Position numbers and translations under genes: made by a program. Shown here piece after piece: positions 52,111 through 60,306 of a DNA stretch of 64,000 nt. The notes under the pieces are model-generated. The model had not been told where the DNA came from and did no database searches. It saw only the letters and a program-made list of their open reading frames with translations. The stretch's first letter is position 1, and every line of letters starts with the position of its first letter. This stretch comes from Novosphingobium percolationis (GTDB lineage: Bacteria; Pseudomonadota; Alphaproteobacteria; Sphingomonadales; Sphingomonadaceae), in the NCBI RefSeq assembly GCF_020179425.1, contig NZ_JAILYM010000001.1:248001-312000 (forward strand), in the 5' to 3' direction.

Positions 52111-52749
52111 ATGATCGTCTCGCACCGTCACCGCTTCATCTTCGCCGCCGTGCCCAAGACGGGCACGCACGCCGTGCGGCAGGCGCTGCGCGAGCAGATG
52201 GGCGAAGAGGACGCCGAACAGGTGGGCCTGTTCGTCAACCGGCGCTTGCCCTGGGAGGAACTGGCGGCGATCCAGCACGGCCACCTTTCGCTGCGGCAGG
52301 TGCGCCCGTTCCTGGGCGAAGATGCGTTCGCGCGCTATTTCAAGTTCGCCTTCGTGCGCAATCCGTTCGACCGCTTCGTATCGTACTGCGCCTTCATGCT
52401 GCGCGGCGGCGACATGTTCCAGCGCCACCCGCGCGAGGCGATGCATCACTTCCTGTTCCGCGAACCGCCCGAACACCACGTGCTGTTCCAGCCGCAGGCA
52501 GCGCTGCTGGTGGACGAGGATGGCAGGACGCTGCTGACCGATGCGGTGGGTCGGGTCGAGGACATGCAAGCGTCCTACGATGCGATCTGCGCGAAAATCG
52601 GCATCGCGCCACGCCCGCTCGACCGGGTCAACGCCACCAGTCATGCCGATTACCGCCACTATTACGACCGCGCGCTGGTCGATGGCATCGCCCGTCGCTA
52701 CGCGCTCGATTGCGAACTGTTCGGCTACAGCTTCGACGGCGGGTCATGA
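52111..52749 (+). CDS. Sulfotransferase (family 2-like)
   Basis: A 212-residue protein with the two PAPS-binding motifs: FIFAAVPKTGTHAVRQAL (5'-phosphosulfate loop, residues 10-26) and KFAFVRNPFDRFVSYCAFM (3'-phosphate motif, near 85-100). It should transfer sulfate from PAPS to a hydroxyl or amine. The acceptor is unknown. The stop overlaps the start of the next gene (ATGA). It begins 72 bases after the TonB receptor, on the same strand, with no good ribosome binding site visible. Confidence 0.88.
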   Translation: MIVSHRHRFIFAAVPKTGTHAVRQALREQMGEEDAEQVGLFVNRRLPWEELAAIQHGHLSLRQVRPFLGEDAFARYFKFAFVRNPFDRFVSYCAFMLRGGDMFQRHPREAMHHFLFREPPEHHVLFQPQAALLVDEDGRTLLTDAVGRVEDMQASYDAICAKIGIAPRPLDRVNATSHADYRHYYDRALVDGIARRYALDCELFGYSFDGGS

Positions 52750-53360
52750 GGCCGTCCCCCAATCCGCGCAAGACCACCGGCACCCGCGTGCTCGGCAACG
52801 TCGAGATCACGCCCTTGCGCGCGGCCGTGCTGGCGCTGCCCGAGGCGGTGTGGGATGCCGAAAACGCGCGCAAGCCCAACCGCTTCGACGTGCTGGGCCA
52901 GACCCGCCACATCGTGTTTCGCTTCATCGCCGATGCGCGCGACTGGCGCGGGTCGTACGATTGCCCGCCGTGGGCCGGTTGGCGCGCGCTGCTGGAGCCG
53001 GTGCTGGCACAGGCGGTGCGCCCCTATGGTTACGAGCGCGGGCAATTTCCGCGCGTGATGCTGGCGCGCATGCCCGCAGGCGGCCTGATCCACCCGCACA
53101 CCGACGCCAACCCGGCGGCGCTCTGGCCGCACAAGATCCATGTTCCCCTGCTGACCAACGCGGCGGTCGTGTGCAGCTTCGGCGGCGTGCAGCACCATTT
53201 CGCCGAAGGGGCGGCGGTGGAGGTGGACAACATCGGCCCGCACTGGGTCCACAATCGCGGCGAGACCGACCGCATCCACCTGATCTTCGAATATTTCGAC
53301 GCCGACCAGCCCGATCCCGCTTGGCGCGCGCCGCTGCTGGCGCAAGGGGCGGCGCGATGA
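52746..53360 (+). CDS. Aspartyl/asparaginyl beta-hydroxylase-family oxygenase (copy 1)
   Basis: A 204-residue single-domain Fe(II)/2-oxoglutarate oxygenase. LARMPAGGLIHPHTDANP has the first His and Asp (HTD, near residues 118-120), VEVDNIGPHWVHNRG follows, and RIHLIFEYFD has the second conserved basic residue and His near 178. The family hydroxylates Asp or Asn side chains in proteins; bacterial substrates are mostly unknown. It is coupled at both ends: ATGA with the sulfotransferase and ATGA with the TPR protein. Confidence 0.88.
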   Translation: MRPSPNPRKTTGTRVLGNVEITPLRAAVLALPEAVWDAENARKPNRFDVLGQTRHIVFRFIADARDWRGSYDCPPWAGWRALLEPVLAQAVRPYGYERGQFPRVMLARMPAGGLIHPHTDANPAALWPHKIHVPLLTNAAVVCSFGGVQHHFAEGAAVEVDNIGPHWVHNRGETDRIHLIFEYFDADQPDPAWRAPLLAQGAAR

Positions 53361-55276
53361 TGCCCAAGCTGGCCGAGCGCGAGGCGCTGTTGCAGCAGGC
53401 GCAGGGCTTGCGCGCGAAGGGACAGGTCGCCGATGCGCTGGCCGTGCTGGCGCGGATCGAGGCGGCCGAGCCGCGCTTCAGCCGCTTGCACCAGGAACGC
53501 GGCCAGTGCCACGTCCTGCGGCGCGATGCGGCGGCGGCGGTGCAGTCGCTGGAAGAAGCGGTGCGCCTCAACCCCACGCTGCCGGCAAGCTGGGACATGC
53601 TGGCGCAACTCTACCGCATGTGTGGCGATGCGCCGCGTGCCGATGCGGCGGCGCGCCGCCTTGCGGTGTTGCGGCAGTTGCCGGTCGAGATCGTCGCCGC
53701 CAGCAGCCTCCACGCCGACGGCGATTGGGACAAGGCCGAGGCGATCCTGCGCGACTATTTGCGCGGTCAGGGCAACAACGCGGGCGCGCTGCGCCTGCTG
53801 GCGCGCATCCGGCTCGATCGGGACGATCCCGCCGGGGCCGAACGGCTGCTGCGCGCTGCGCTCGATCTGGCACCCGACTGGCACGAGGCGCGGCTCGACT
53901 ATGCCATGGCGCTGTTGCAGCAGCAGAAGCACCAGCATGCGCGGGACGAGGCCGTGCGGCTGCTGGCCCATGGGCCCGCCAACCGCGACTATCGCAAGCA
54001 GTATGCCGCCGCCTGCGTCGGGCTTGGCGATCACGCAGCGGTGGTCGATATCTATACCGGATTGCTGGCCGAAACGCCCCCGACAGGGCCGGAAGCAGCG
54101 GAATTGCGCCTCTGGCGGGCCAATGCACTGAAGGCCGAGGGCCGCACGCAAGACGCCATCGCCGAGTACCGCGCCGCCATCGCCGCCGGGGATGAAGGCG
54201 CGGGCGGAGTCGCGTGGTTCAGCCTTGCCAACCTCAAGACCTACCGCTTCACCGACGACGAGATCGACCGGATGCGCAGGGCCGAGGCGGGGGCTGAAAT
54301 CCCCGCCATGGAGCGCGTCTACCTCGCATTCGCGCTCGGCAAGGCGCTGGAGGATCGTGGCGATCACGCTGCGGCGTGGCGCTGCTACGAACGCGGCAAT
54401 GCGCTGCGCCGCCGCCTGGGCCGCTATCGCCCGGAGGTGGCCGAAGCCTGCGTCGCGCGGCAGGCCGGGGTGTTGACGCCCGATTTCTTCGCGGCGCGCG
54501 CGGGCTGGGGCCTGGCCGATCCCGCGCCGATCTTCGTGGTAGGAATGCCGCGCTCGGGCTCCACCCTGATCGAACAGATCCTCGCCACGCACCCTCAAGT
54601 GGAGGGCACGCACGAACTGACCGAGATCGGGCGCTACGCCGCCGAAATCTGCGGCGCCGATCCCGATTGCGGGCTGCCGGTCGAGCCCGAGGCGCTGGCG
54701 CGGCTGACGGAACGGCAGGCGCGCGCGCTGGGGGAACGCTTCCTGACTGAAACGCAGGTCTATCGCCGGGCCGGGCGGCCGTTCTTCATCGACAAGATGC
54801 CGAACAACTTCTGGCATGTCGGGCTGATTCACCTGATGCTGCCGCGCGCCACGATCATCGATGTGCGGCGCGCGCCGATGGCCTGCTGCGTCGGCAATCT
54901 CAAGCAGTTGTTCGGCACGACCAACCAGGAATTCGCCTATGGCATCGATGACGTGGCCCGGCACTACCGCGCCTACCTTGGGCGGATGCGCCACTGGGAC
55001 GCGGTGCTGCCGGGGCGCGTGCTGCGCGTCCATCACGAGGACGTGGTCGCCGACCTGGAAGGCAACGTGCGCCGCCTGCTGGCGCACGCCGGATTGCCGT
55101 TCGATCCAGCCTGCCTCGCCTTTCATGAAAACCCGCGCAGCGTGCGCACGCCCAGTTCCGAACAGGTGCGCCGCCCGATCGACGCTGCCGCGATCGACCA
55201 GTGGCGCGCCTATGCCCGCTGGCTCGAACCGCTGGAACGCGCGCTCGGCCCGGCGCTGACCACGTACCGGACCTGA
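53357..55276 (+). CDS. TPR-repeat sulfotransferase
   Basis: A 639-residue protein. The first ~390 residues are TPR helices (ALAVLARIEAAEPRFSRLHQ, AVQSLEEAVRLNPTLPASWD, AERLLRAALDLAPDWHEARL). From about 392 comes a sulfotransferase domain with IFVVGMPRSGSTLIEQIL, THPQVEGTHEL and IIDVRRAPMACCVGNL, close to bacterial protein sulfotransferases and to tyrosylprotein sulfotransferase. TPR units suggest that it docks a protein substrate. Coupled to the preceding hydroxylase; three bases separate it from the next. Confidence 0.9.
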   Translation: MMPKLAEREALLQQAQGLRAKGQVADALAVLARIEAAEPRFSRLHQERGQCHVLRRDAAAAVQSLEEAVRLNPTLPASWDMLAQLYRMCGDAPRADAAARRLAVLRQLPVEIVAASSLHADGDWDKAEAILRDYLRGQGNNAGALRLLARIRLDRDDPAGAERLLRAALDLAPDWHEARLDYAMALLQQQKHQHARDEAVRLLAHGPANRDYRKQYAAACVGLGDHAAVVDIYTGLLAETPPTGPEAAELRLWRANALKAEGRTQDAIAEYRAAIAAGDEGAGGVAWFSLANLKTYRFTDDEIDRMRRAEAGAEIPAMERVYLAFALGKALEDRGDHAAAWRCYERGNALRRRLGRYRPEVAEACVARQAGVLTPDFFAARAGWGLADPAPIFVVGMPRSGSTLIEQILATHPQVEGTHELTEIGRYAAEICGADPDCGLPVEPEALARLTERQARALGERFLTETQVYRRAGRPFFIDKMPNNFWHVGLIHLMLPRATIIDVRRAPMACCVGNLKQLFGTTNQEFAYGIDDVARHYRAYLGRMRHWDAVLPGRVLRVHHEDVVADLEGNVRRLLAHAGLPFDPACLAFHENPRSVRTPSSEQVRRPIDAAAIDQWRAYARWLEPLERALGPALTTYRT

Positions 55277-55279
55277 CCC

Positions 55280-56206
55280 ATGCGACTGCCGCGCCCATTC
55301 TACCAGCTGCCCGTCCTGTTCGACATCGCCCGGTTGCAGGCCGAAGTCGCCAGCCTGCCCGAAGCGGCCTGGGCGCCCCATCCCGATGGCGTCGCGGGCA
55401 ACAGCGCGGCGCGGCTGATCACCGCCGAAGGGGGCGAGAACGATGCCCACGTCGGGCAGATGCTGCCGACGCGCTGGCTGGCGCAGATGCCGTTCGTGCG
55501 GCAAGCGCTGGCGAGCTTCGGCGTGGTCTGGAGCCGGTCGCGGCTGATGCGGCTCGGCCCCGGTGTGGGCGTGCCCGAACACGCCGATATCAATTACCAC
55601 TGGCACACCCGTGTACGCCTGCACATCCCCGTGTTCACCACGCCCGAAGTGCGTTTCCACTGCGGCGGCGAGGCGGTACACATGGCCGCCGGCGAAGCGT
55701 GGATCTTCGACAACTGGCGGCGTCACCACGTGGCGAACGGCGCCGCACAGCCGCGCATCCATCTCGTCGCCGATACGTCGGGCACCGCGGCCTTCTGGCG
55801 CTTCGCGCTTGCCGATACCCCGCCGCGCGACGATTGGCGGCGCCTTGCGTGGAACCCGCAGGCCGATCCGGCGGTGCTCACCGAAGCCGACCAGCGCTCG
55901 CCCGCCATGCCCGCCGCCGAAGTGCAGCTGCTGATCGACGACCTCTGCGCCGAACTGCAGGGCGGGGCTGCGCAGGCGGACGCATTTACACGCCTGCTGC
56001 AAGGCTTCGTGCAGGACTGGCGCCAGCTTGGCGCGCTGCACGGCACGCAGGGCCGGGCACTGCCCGCGTTCCAACGCCTCGCCATCGGCGTCCATCAGGC
56101 GGCGCGGGCGCTCGCCGATGGGCTGGTGATGCGCACCAATGGCGCGCCCGCCCTGCTCGTGCTGGAAAAACGCGTGCTGCAACACCTTGTCGCGGCCGGG
56201 TTGTAA
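55280..56206 (+). CDS. Aspartyl/asparaginyl beta-hydroxylase-family oxygenase (copy 2)
   Basis: A 308-residue protein. The oxygenase domain spans about residues 1-180: VPEHADINYHWHTRVRLHIPV has the HxD pair near 101-103, GEAWIFDNWRRHHVANG follows, and PRIHLVADTSG gives the distal His near 160. A helical C-terminal part (180-308) is not seen in copy 1. The two copies share little sequence, so they may act on different sites. It ends 29 bases before the MFS gene. Confidence 0.87.
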   Translation: MRLPRPFYQLPVLFDIARLQAEVASLPEAAWAPHPDGVAGNSAARLITAEGGENDAHVGQMLPTRWLAQMPFVRQALASFGVVWSRSRLMRLGPGVGVPEHADINYHWHTRVRLHIPVFTTPEVRFHCGGEAVHMAAGEAWIFDNWRRHHVANGAAQPRIHLVADTSGTAAFWRFALADTPPRDDWRRLAWNPQADPAVLTEADQRSPAMPAAEVQLLIDDLCAELQGGAAQADAFTRLLQGFVQDWRQLGALHGTQGRALPAFQRLAIGVHQAARALADGLVMRTNGAPALLVLEKRVLQHLVAAGL

Positions 56207-56223
56207 TCGAACTGCCGCACGTT

Positions 56224-56235
56224 TGGTCTAGTCCA
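56224..56235. promoter_or_regulatory. PhnF-type operator-like palindrome 3
   Basis: TGGTCTAGTCCA fills the short gap between the second hydroxylase gene and the MFS gene and ends directly before an ATG at 56236. It points to an internal promoter for the phosphonate genes. If transcription starts here, the true translation start may be an ATG further in (56311). Confidence 0.5.
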
Positions 56236-57552
56236 ATGGCGATGCAGTCGTCGCCCGTCATCCCGGCCCGAAGGGCGCAGAGCCGTTTCAAGGCGCTCGG
56301 CTCGGGCGAAATGCCGCTGCTGCTGCTGGGCGGCCTCGCGGCGTTCTCGGCCTATTTCGCGATGTACGCCTTCCGCAAGCCGCTGACGGTGGCGACGTAT
56401 GACGACGTCGGGTTCATGCCGTTCGGGCTCGACTACAAGTCGGCGCTCGTGATCATGCAGGTCATCGGCTACGCGCTGTCCAAGCTGATCGGCATCCGCG
56501 TGATCGCGGGCTTCGGTCGCAAGGGCCGGGCGCGGGCGATCGCCGCGCTGATCGGCGTTTCATGGGGGGCGCTGGTCGCCTTCGCGCTCGTCTCGCCCGC
56601 GCTCGGGCTCGTCTGCGTGTTCTTCAACGGCCTGCCGTTGGGCATGATCTGGGGGCTGGTGTTCAGCTACGTCGAAGGGCGGCGCGTGTCCGAACTGCTC
56701 GGCGCGATGCTGTGCGCCAGCTTCATCGTCTCGTCGGGGCTGGTCAAATCGGCGGGCGCGCTGCTGCTGCAGGCAGGCGTGAGCGAACGCTGGATGCCCG
56801 CGCTGACGGGGCTTCCCTTCATGCCGCTGCTGCTCCTGTCGCTGTGGATGCTCGAGCGCCTGCCGCCGCCATCGCCGCAGGACGAGGCCGAACGTGCCCC
56901 ACGCGCGCCGATGGGGCGGACCGATCGCGCCGCGTTCCTGCGCGATCACGGCCTGCCGCTGGCGCTGCTGGTCGGCGGCTACGTGCTGCTGACCGCGATG
57001 CGCGATTTCCGCGACAACTTCGCGCCCGAGCTGTGGAACGCGCTGGGCATGGGCGGATCGGCGGCGGTCTTTTCACAAAGCGAGGTGCCGGTCGCGGTGA
57101 TCGCGCTGTCGGGCCTCGCCGCGCTGATGCTGGTGCGCGACAACTTGCGCGCGCTGCTGGCGATGCACGCGCTGATCCTGCTCGGCGGGCTGATGCTGGG
57201 GCTGGGCACGCTGGCGTTCCAGGCTGGGTGGCTGGGTCCGATGCCGTGGATGATCGTGACCGGCGCCGGCCTCTACCTTGCCTACACGCCGTTCAATGCC
57301 ATGCTGTTCGACCGCATGATCGCGGTGGTGGGCAGGGCGGGCAACGCCGGGTTTCTGATCTATGTCGCCGATGCGTCCGGCTATGCCGGCAGCGTGGCGC
57401 TGCTGGTGTGGCGCAGCCTGTTCGCGCCGGGGCGCAACTGGCTGCCGGTGTTCATCGATTGCGCCTATCTGGCCTCGGTGCTGGTCATGGCTTTCACGCT
57501 GTGTTCGGCGGTCGTGTTCATCGCGCGGGGAAGGGAGAAGGGCCATGACTGA
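56236..57552 (+). CDS. MFS-type transporter (DUF5690-like), probable organophosphonate or phosphate-ester importer
   Basis: A 438-residue membrane protein with about twelve helices. The first helix region LLLLGGLAAFSAYFAMYAFRK, then PLTVATYDD and later NGLPLGMIWGLVFSYVEGRRVSELLG, fits the DUF5690 branch of the major facilitator superfamily, which recurs in phosphonate clusters as far as I recall. It overlaps the flavoprotein gene by eight bases. Start choices are 56236, 56242 and 56311; the first abuts the operator-like palindrome. Substrate is inferred from neighbours. Confidence 0.75.
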   Translation: MAMQSSPVIPARRAQSRFKALGSGEMPLLLLGGLAAFSAYFAMYAFRKPLTVATYDDVGFMPFGLDYKSALVIMQVIGYALSKLIGIRVIAGFGRKGRARAIAALIGVSWGALVAFALVSPALGLVCVFFNGLPLGMIWGLVFSYVEGRRVSELLGAMLCASFIVSSGLVKSAGALLLQAGVSERWMPALTGLPFMPLLLLSLWMLERLPPPSPQDEAERAPRAPMGRTDRAAFLRDHGLPLALLVGGYVLLTAMRDFRDNFAPELWNALGMGGSAAVFSQSEVPVAVIALSGLAALMLVRDNLRALLAMHALILLGGLMLGLGTLAFQAGWLGPMPWMIVTGAGLYLAYTPFNAMLFDRMIAVVGRAGNAGFLIYVADASGYAGSVALLVWRSLFAPGRNWLPVFIDCAYLASVLVMAFTLCSAVVFIARGREKGHD

Positions 57553-58666
57553 CCTGATCGTGATAGGGGCGGGCATAGTCGGGTTGGCCCATGCCCTGGC
57601 CGCCGCGCGACGGGGCAAGCGGGTGACCGTGATCGACCGTGATGCGCACGCCAACGGCGCCTCGATCCGCAACTTCGGCTTCGTCACCGTGACCGGCCAG
57701 CAACGCGGGCAGGTCTGGCAGCGCGCCCGGCGCAGCGCCCGGATCTGGCGCGAGGTCGCCGCGCCCGCAGGCATCCGCATCGAACAGGAAGGCCTGCTGA
57801 TGGCAGGGCAGCGGGCCGAGGCCGGGCCCGTGCTCGATGCCTTCATGGACACCGAAATGGCCGAAGGCTGCACCCGCCTGACCGCAGCGGAGGCGCAGGA
57901 CTTGTGCCCCCGCGTCAGCGCGCCGGCGGGCGCGATCCTCAGTTCCGCCGACCTGCGCGTCGAATCGCGCGAGGCGCTGCCCCGGCTGGCGGCCTGGCTG
58001 GCGCAGGCGCACGGGGTGACGTTCCGCTTCGGCGCGGCAGCGGTGGCGGTCGAGCCGGGCCGGGTCGCGCTGGCCGACGGGACCGACTTGCGCGCAGAAG
58101 CCATCGTCGTCTGCCCCGGAGACGATTGGGCCACGCTGTTCCCCGCGATCTACGCAGGCGAGGCGATCACGCGCTGCAAGCTACAGATGCTGCGCCTTGC
58201 CGCGCCGGGCTGGCAGCTGCCCGCGCCAGTGATGAGCGACCTCAGCCTGATCCGCTACCTTGGCTATGCGGAGCTGCCCGAGGCCGCAGCGCTCAGGGCG
58301 CGGCTCGAAGCCGAGGAGCCCGAGGCGCTGGGCTGGGGCATCCACCTGATCGCGGTGCAGAGCGCCGACGGGACGCTGGTGGTGGGCGACAGCCATGAAT
58401 ACGGTCCGACCCCCGATCCCTTCAGCCGCGCCGCGATCGACGCGGCGATGTTGCGCCAGTACGCCGCCGTGCTGGGGCCGCCACCGGCCGTGGTCGAACG
58501 CTGGACCGGCACCTATGCCTCCGCCGCCGGGCACAGCATCGTGCGCGCGCCGGCGGACGGGGTGCGCCTGGTCGTGGTGACCAGCGGCACTGGCGCATCG
58601 ACCGGCTTCGCGCTCGGCGAAGAAGTGATCGCCGACCTGTTCGGCAAGGAAGGAACCTGCGCATGA
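57545..58666 (+). CDS. FAD-dependent amine oxidoreductase of the phosphonate-operon type (TIGR03364-like)
   Basis: A 373-residue flavoprotein of the glycine-oxidase fold: LIVIGAGIVGLAHALAAARRG is the FAD loop, RNFGFVTVTGQQ the covalent/flavin-contact region, and GTYASAAGHSIVRAP with VVVTSGTGASTGFALGEE the C-terminal flavin segment. The family sits in aminoethylphosphonate clusters and oxidises the amine, probably N-methylated AEP, to phosphonoacetaldehyde, the substrate of the next enzyme. Its stop overlaps the phnX start (ATGA). Confidence 0.87.
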   Translation: MTDLIVIGAGIVGLAHALAAARRGKRVTVIDRDAHANGASIRNFGFVTVTGQQRGQVWQRARRSARIWREVAAPAGIRIEQEGLLMAGQRAEAGPVLDAFMDTEMAEGCTRLTAAEAQDLCPRVSAPAGAILSSADLRVESREALPRLAAWLAQAHGVTFRFGAAAVAVEPGRVALADGTDLRAEAIVVCPGDDWATLFPAIYAGEAITRCKLQMLRLAAPGWQLPAPVMSDLSLIRYLGYAELPEAAALRARLEAEEPEALGWGIHLIAVQSADGTLVVGDSHEYGPTPDPFSRAAIDAAMLRQYAAVLGPPPAVVERWTGTYASAAGHSIVRAPADGVRLVVVTSGTGASTGFALGEEVIADLFGKEGTCA

Positions 58667-59448
58667 TTCCGGGGCTCAAGGCGGTGGTGTTCGACTGGGC
58701 GGGGACCATGATCGATTTCGGCAGCCGCGCGCCCGTGGTGGCGCTGTGCAAGCTGTTCGAAGCCCACGGGGTTCCGCTCGAAGAGGCCGAAGCGCGCGCG
58801 GACATGGGGCTGGCCAAGCGCGATCACATCGCGGCCATCCTGCGTGGTCCCCGCGTGGCGGCGGGATGGACCGCCCGCCACGGCGGCGCGGCGGACGAGG
58901 CGACGATCGACCGCCTGTTCGGCGCGATCGGCCCGATGATGCGCGAAGCGGCCAATGAATGCGCCACGCTGATCCCCGGCGCGGCGGACGTGGCGCACGC
59001 CTTGCGCGCGGGCGGGGTGAAGATCGGATCCTGCACCGGCTATACCCGTGCGATGATGGCCGACATCCTGCCCGCCGCCGCGGCGCAGGGCTATTCCCCC
59101 GATGTCCTCGTCTGTGCGGGCGATACGGCGCAAGGGCGCCCGTCGCCGCTGATGCTGTGGGAGAACCTGATCCAGCTGGAGGCCTGGCCCGTCAGCGCCT
59201 GCGTCAAGGTGGACGACGCCGCCGTGGGCATCGCCGAAGGCCGCAACGCGGGCGTGTGGACCGTCGGCGTGGCGGCCAGCGGCAACGGCGTGGGCCTTTC
59301 CGCGCAAGCGCTCTCCGCCTTGCCCGAGGGCGAACGCCAGGCGCGCATCGCCGCGGCGCGCAAGGCGCTGGAAGAGGCGGGCGCGCATCTGGTGATCGAC
59401 ACCGTGGCCGACCTGCCCGAAGCACTGGCGCGCCTACCCATCAGTTAA
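58663..59448 (+). CDS. phnX: Phosphonoacetaldehyde hydrolase
   Basis: A 261-residue HAD enzyme that follows PhnX throughout: VVFDWAGTMIDFGSRAP with nucleophile Asp11, DMGLAKRDHI with the Schiff-base Lys52 and His55, GSCTGYTRAMM, GRPSPLMLWENL, VKVDDAAVGIAEGRNAGVWTVG, and the glycine-rich ending. It forms an imine with phosphonoacetaldehyde and splits the C-P bond to give acetaldehyde and phosphate. The PMG of the Bacillus enzyme reads DMG here. It converges with the GntR gene, 24 bases apart. Confidence 0.93.
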   Translation: MIPGLKAVVFDWAGTMIDFGSRAPVVALCKLFEAHGVPLEEAEARADMGLAKRDHIAAILRGPRVAAGWTARHGGAADEATIDRLFGAIGPMMREAANECATLIPGAADVAHALRAGGVKIGSCTGYTRAMMADILPAAAAQGYSPDVLVCAGDTAQGRPSPLMLWENLIQLEAWPVSACVKVDDAAVGIAEGRNAGVWTVGVAASGNGVGLSAQALSALPEGERQARIAAARKALEEAGAHLVIDTVADLPEALARLPIS

Positions 59449-59472
59449 ACTCTATTGGCCGGGGCCGATCGG

Positions 59473-60237
59473 CTAACCCCGAACGGTCAGGTCGACGTGT
59501 ACGCGGATGGCGTCGTGCCGCCAGTATTCGCGGTCGTATTCGACCACGCGGCCTGCCTCGTCGAAGCTGGTGCGCGTCACCTTCAGCCCCGGCGTGCCCG
59601 ATTTGACGCCAAGCCGTTCGGCCACGTCGCGGATCAGGGCGCAGGGGCGCATATCCACGCGGTTGCGGAACGCGGCGATGCCGTAGTGGGTCTTGAGGAT
59701 ATCGGTCAGCGAGCCGTCGAGCGAATGGTCGAGCAGGTCGGGCGCGAGCGCGGGATCGACCGCGATGCGCTCCACCAGCACCGGGCGCGCATCGATCGTG
59801 CGGCGGCGCTCGATCAGGAACAGCGGCGATCCCGGCGCGATGCGAAAGATATCGGCCATGCCGGGGCTGGCCGGGACGACGTGCTTGTCCAGCGTCTCCG
59901 TCCCCGGAACGCGGCCCTGTTCGCGCACATAGCGCATGAAACCGGCCCAGCGGGTGGGGTCATAGGTGACGGCAGGCGGCGATACGTACCAGCCACTGCG
60001 GTCGCGGCGATAGATCAGCCCTTCGGCCTCCAGCTGCGCCAGCGCCTCGCGGATGGTGCCGCGCGCGGTCCCCGTCTCGCTCTGGAACTGGCGTTCCGAG
60101 GGCAGCCGGGTGCCGGGGCCGATCCGCCCCATCTCGATGTTGAGCGCGATCCGGTCGCGCAGCGCGAGGTATTGCGGACGGCCTGCCTCGTCGTCCGAAA
60201 GATCGGGAAGGTCGAGCATCCTGTGGGTCACCGTCAT
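59473..60237 (-). CDS. GntR-family regulator with UTRA domain (PhnF/PhnR-like)
   Basis: A 254-residue HutC-type regulator. The winged helix is at about 20-85 (RIALNIEMGRIGPGTRLPSER, ETGTARGTIREALAQLEAEGL). A UTRA ligand domain spans about 95-250 (FLIERRRTIDARPVLVERIAVD, VEYDREYWRHDAIRVHVDL). Position inside the phosphonate region and the presence of TGG-N6-CCA palindromes nearby suggest that it represses these genes until a phosphonate or related ligand binds. It is the second gene of a minus-strand pair with the HD oxygenase gene. Confidence 0.88.
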   Translation of the reverse strand: MTVTHRMLDLPDLSDDEAGRPQYLALRDRIALNIEMGRIGPGTRLPSERQFQSETGTARGTIREALAQLEAEGLIYRRDRSGWYVSPPAVTYDPTRWAGFMRYVREQGRVPGTETLDKHVVPASPGMADIFRIAPGSPLFLIERRRTIDARPVLVERIAVDPALAPDLLDHSLDGSLTDILKTHYGIAAFRNRVDMRPCALIRDVAERLGVKSGTPGLKVTRTSFDEAGRVVEYDREYWRHDAIRVHVDLTVRG

Positions 60238-60306
60238 TGTTCCCGCAGCATGGCAGGCGGGGCGCGGGCCGGTCAAGGGCGAGGGCGAGGGCTGAGGGGG
60301 CAGGCG

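Noticed and set aside
53030..56185. 1051-codon open frame on the minus strand
   Set aside because: It runs antisense across three genes (two hydroxylases and the TPR-sulfotransferase) with recognisable motifs in sense; no domain is visible in the antisense product.
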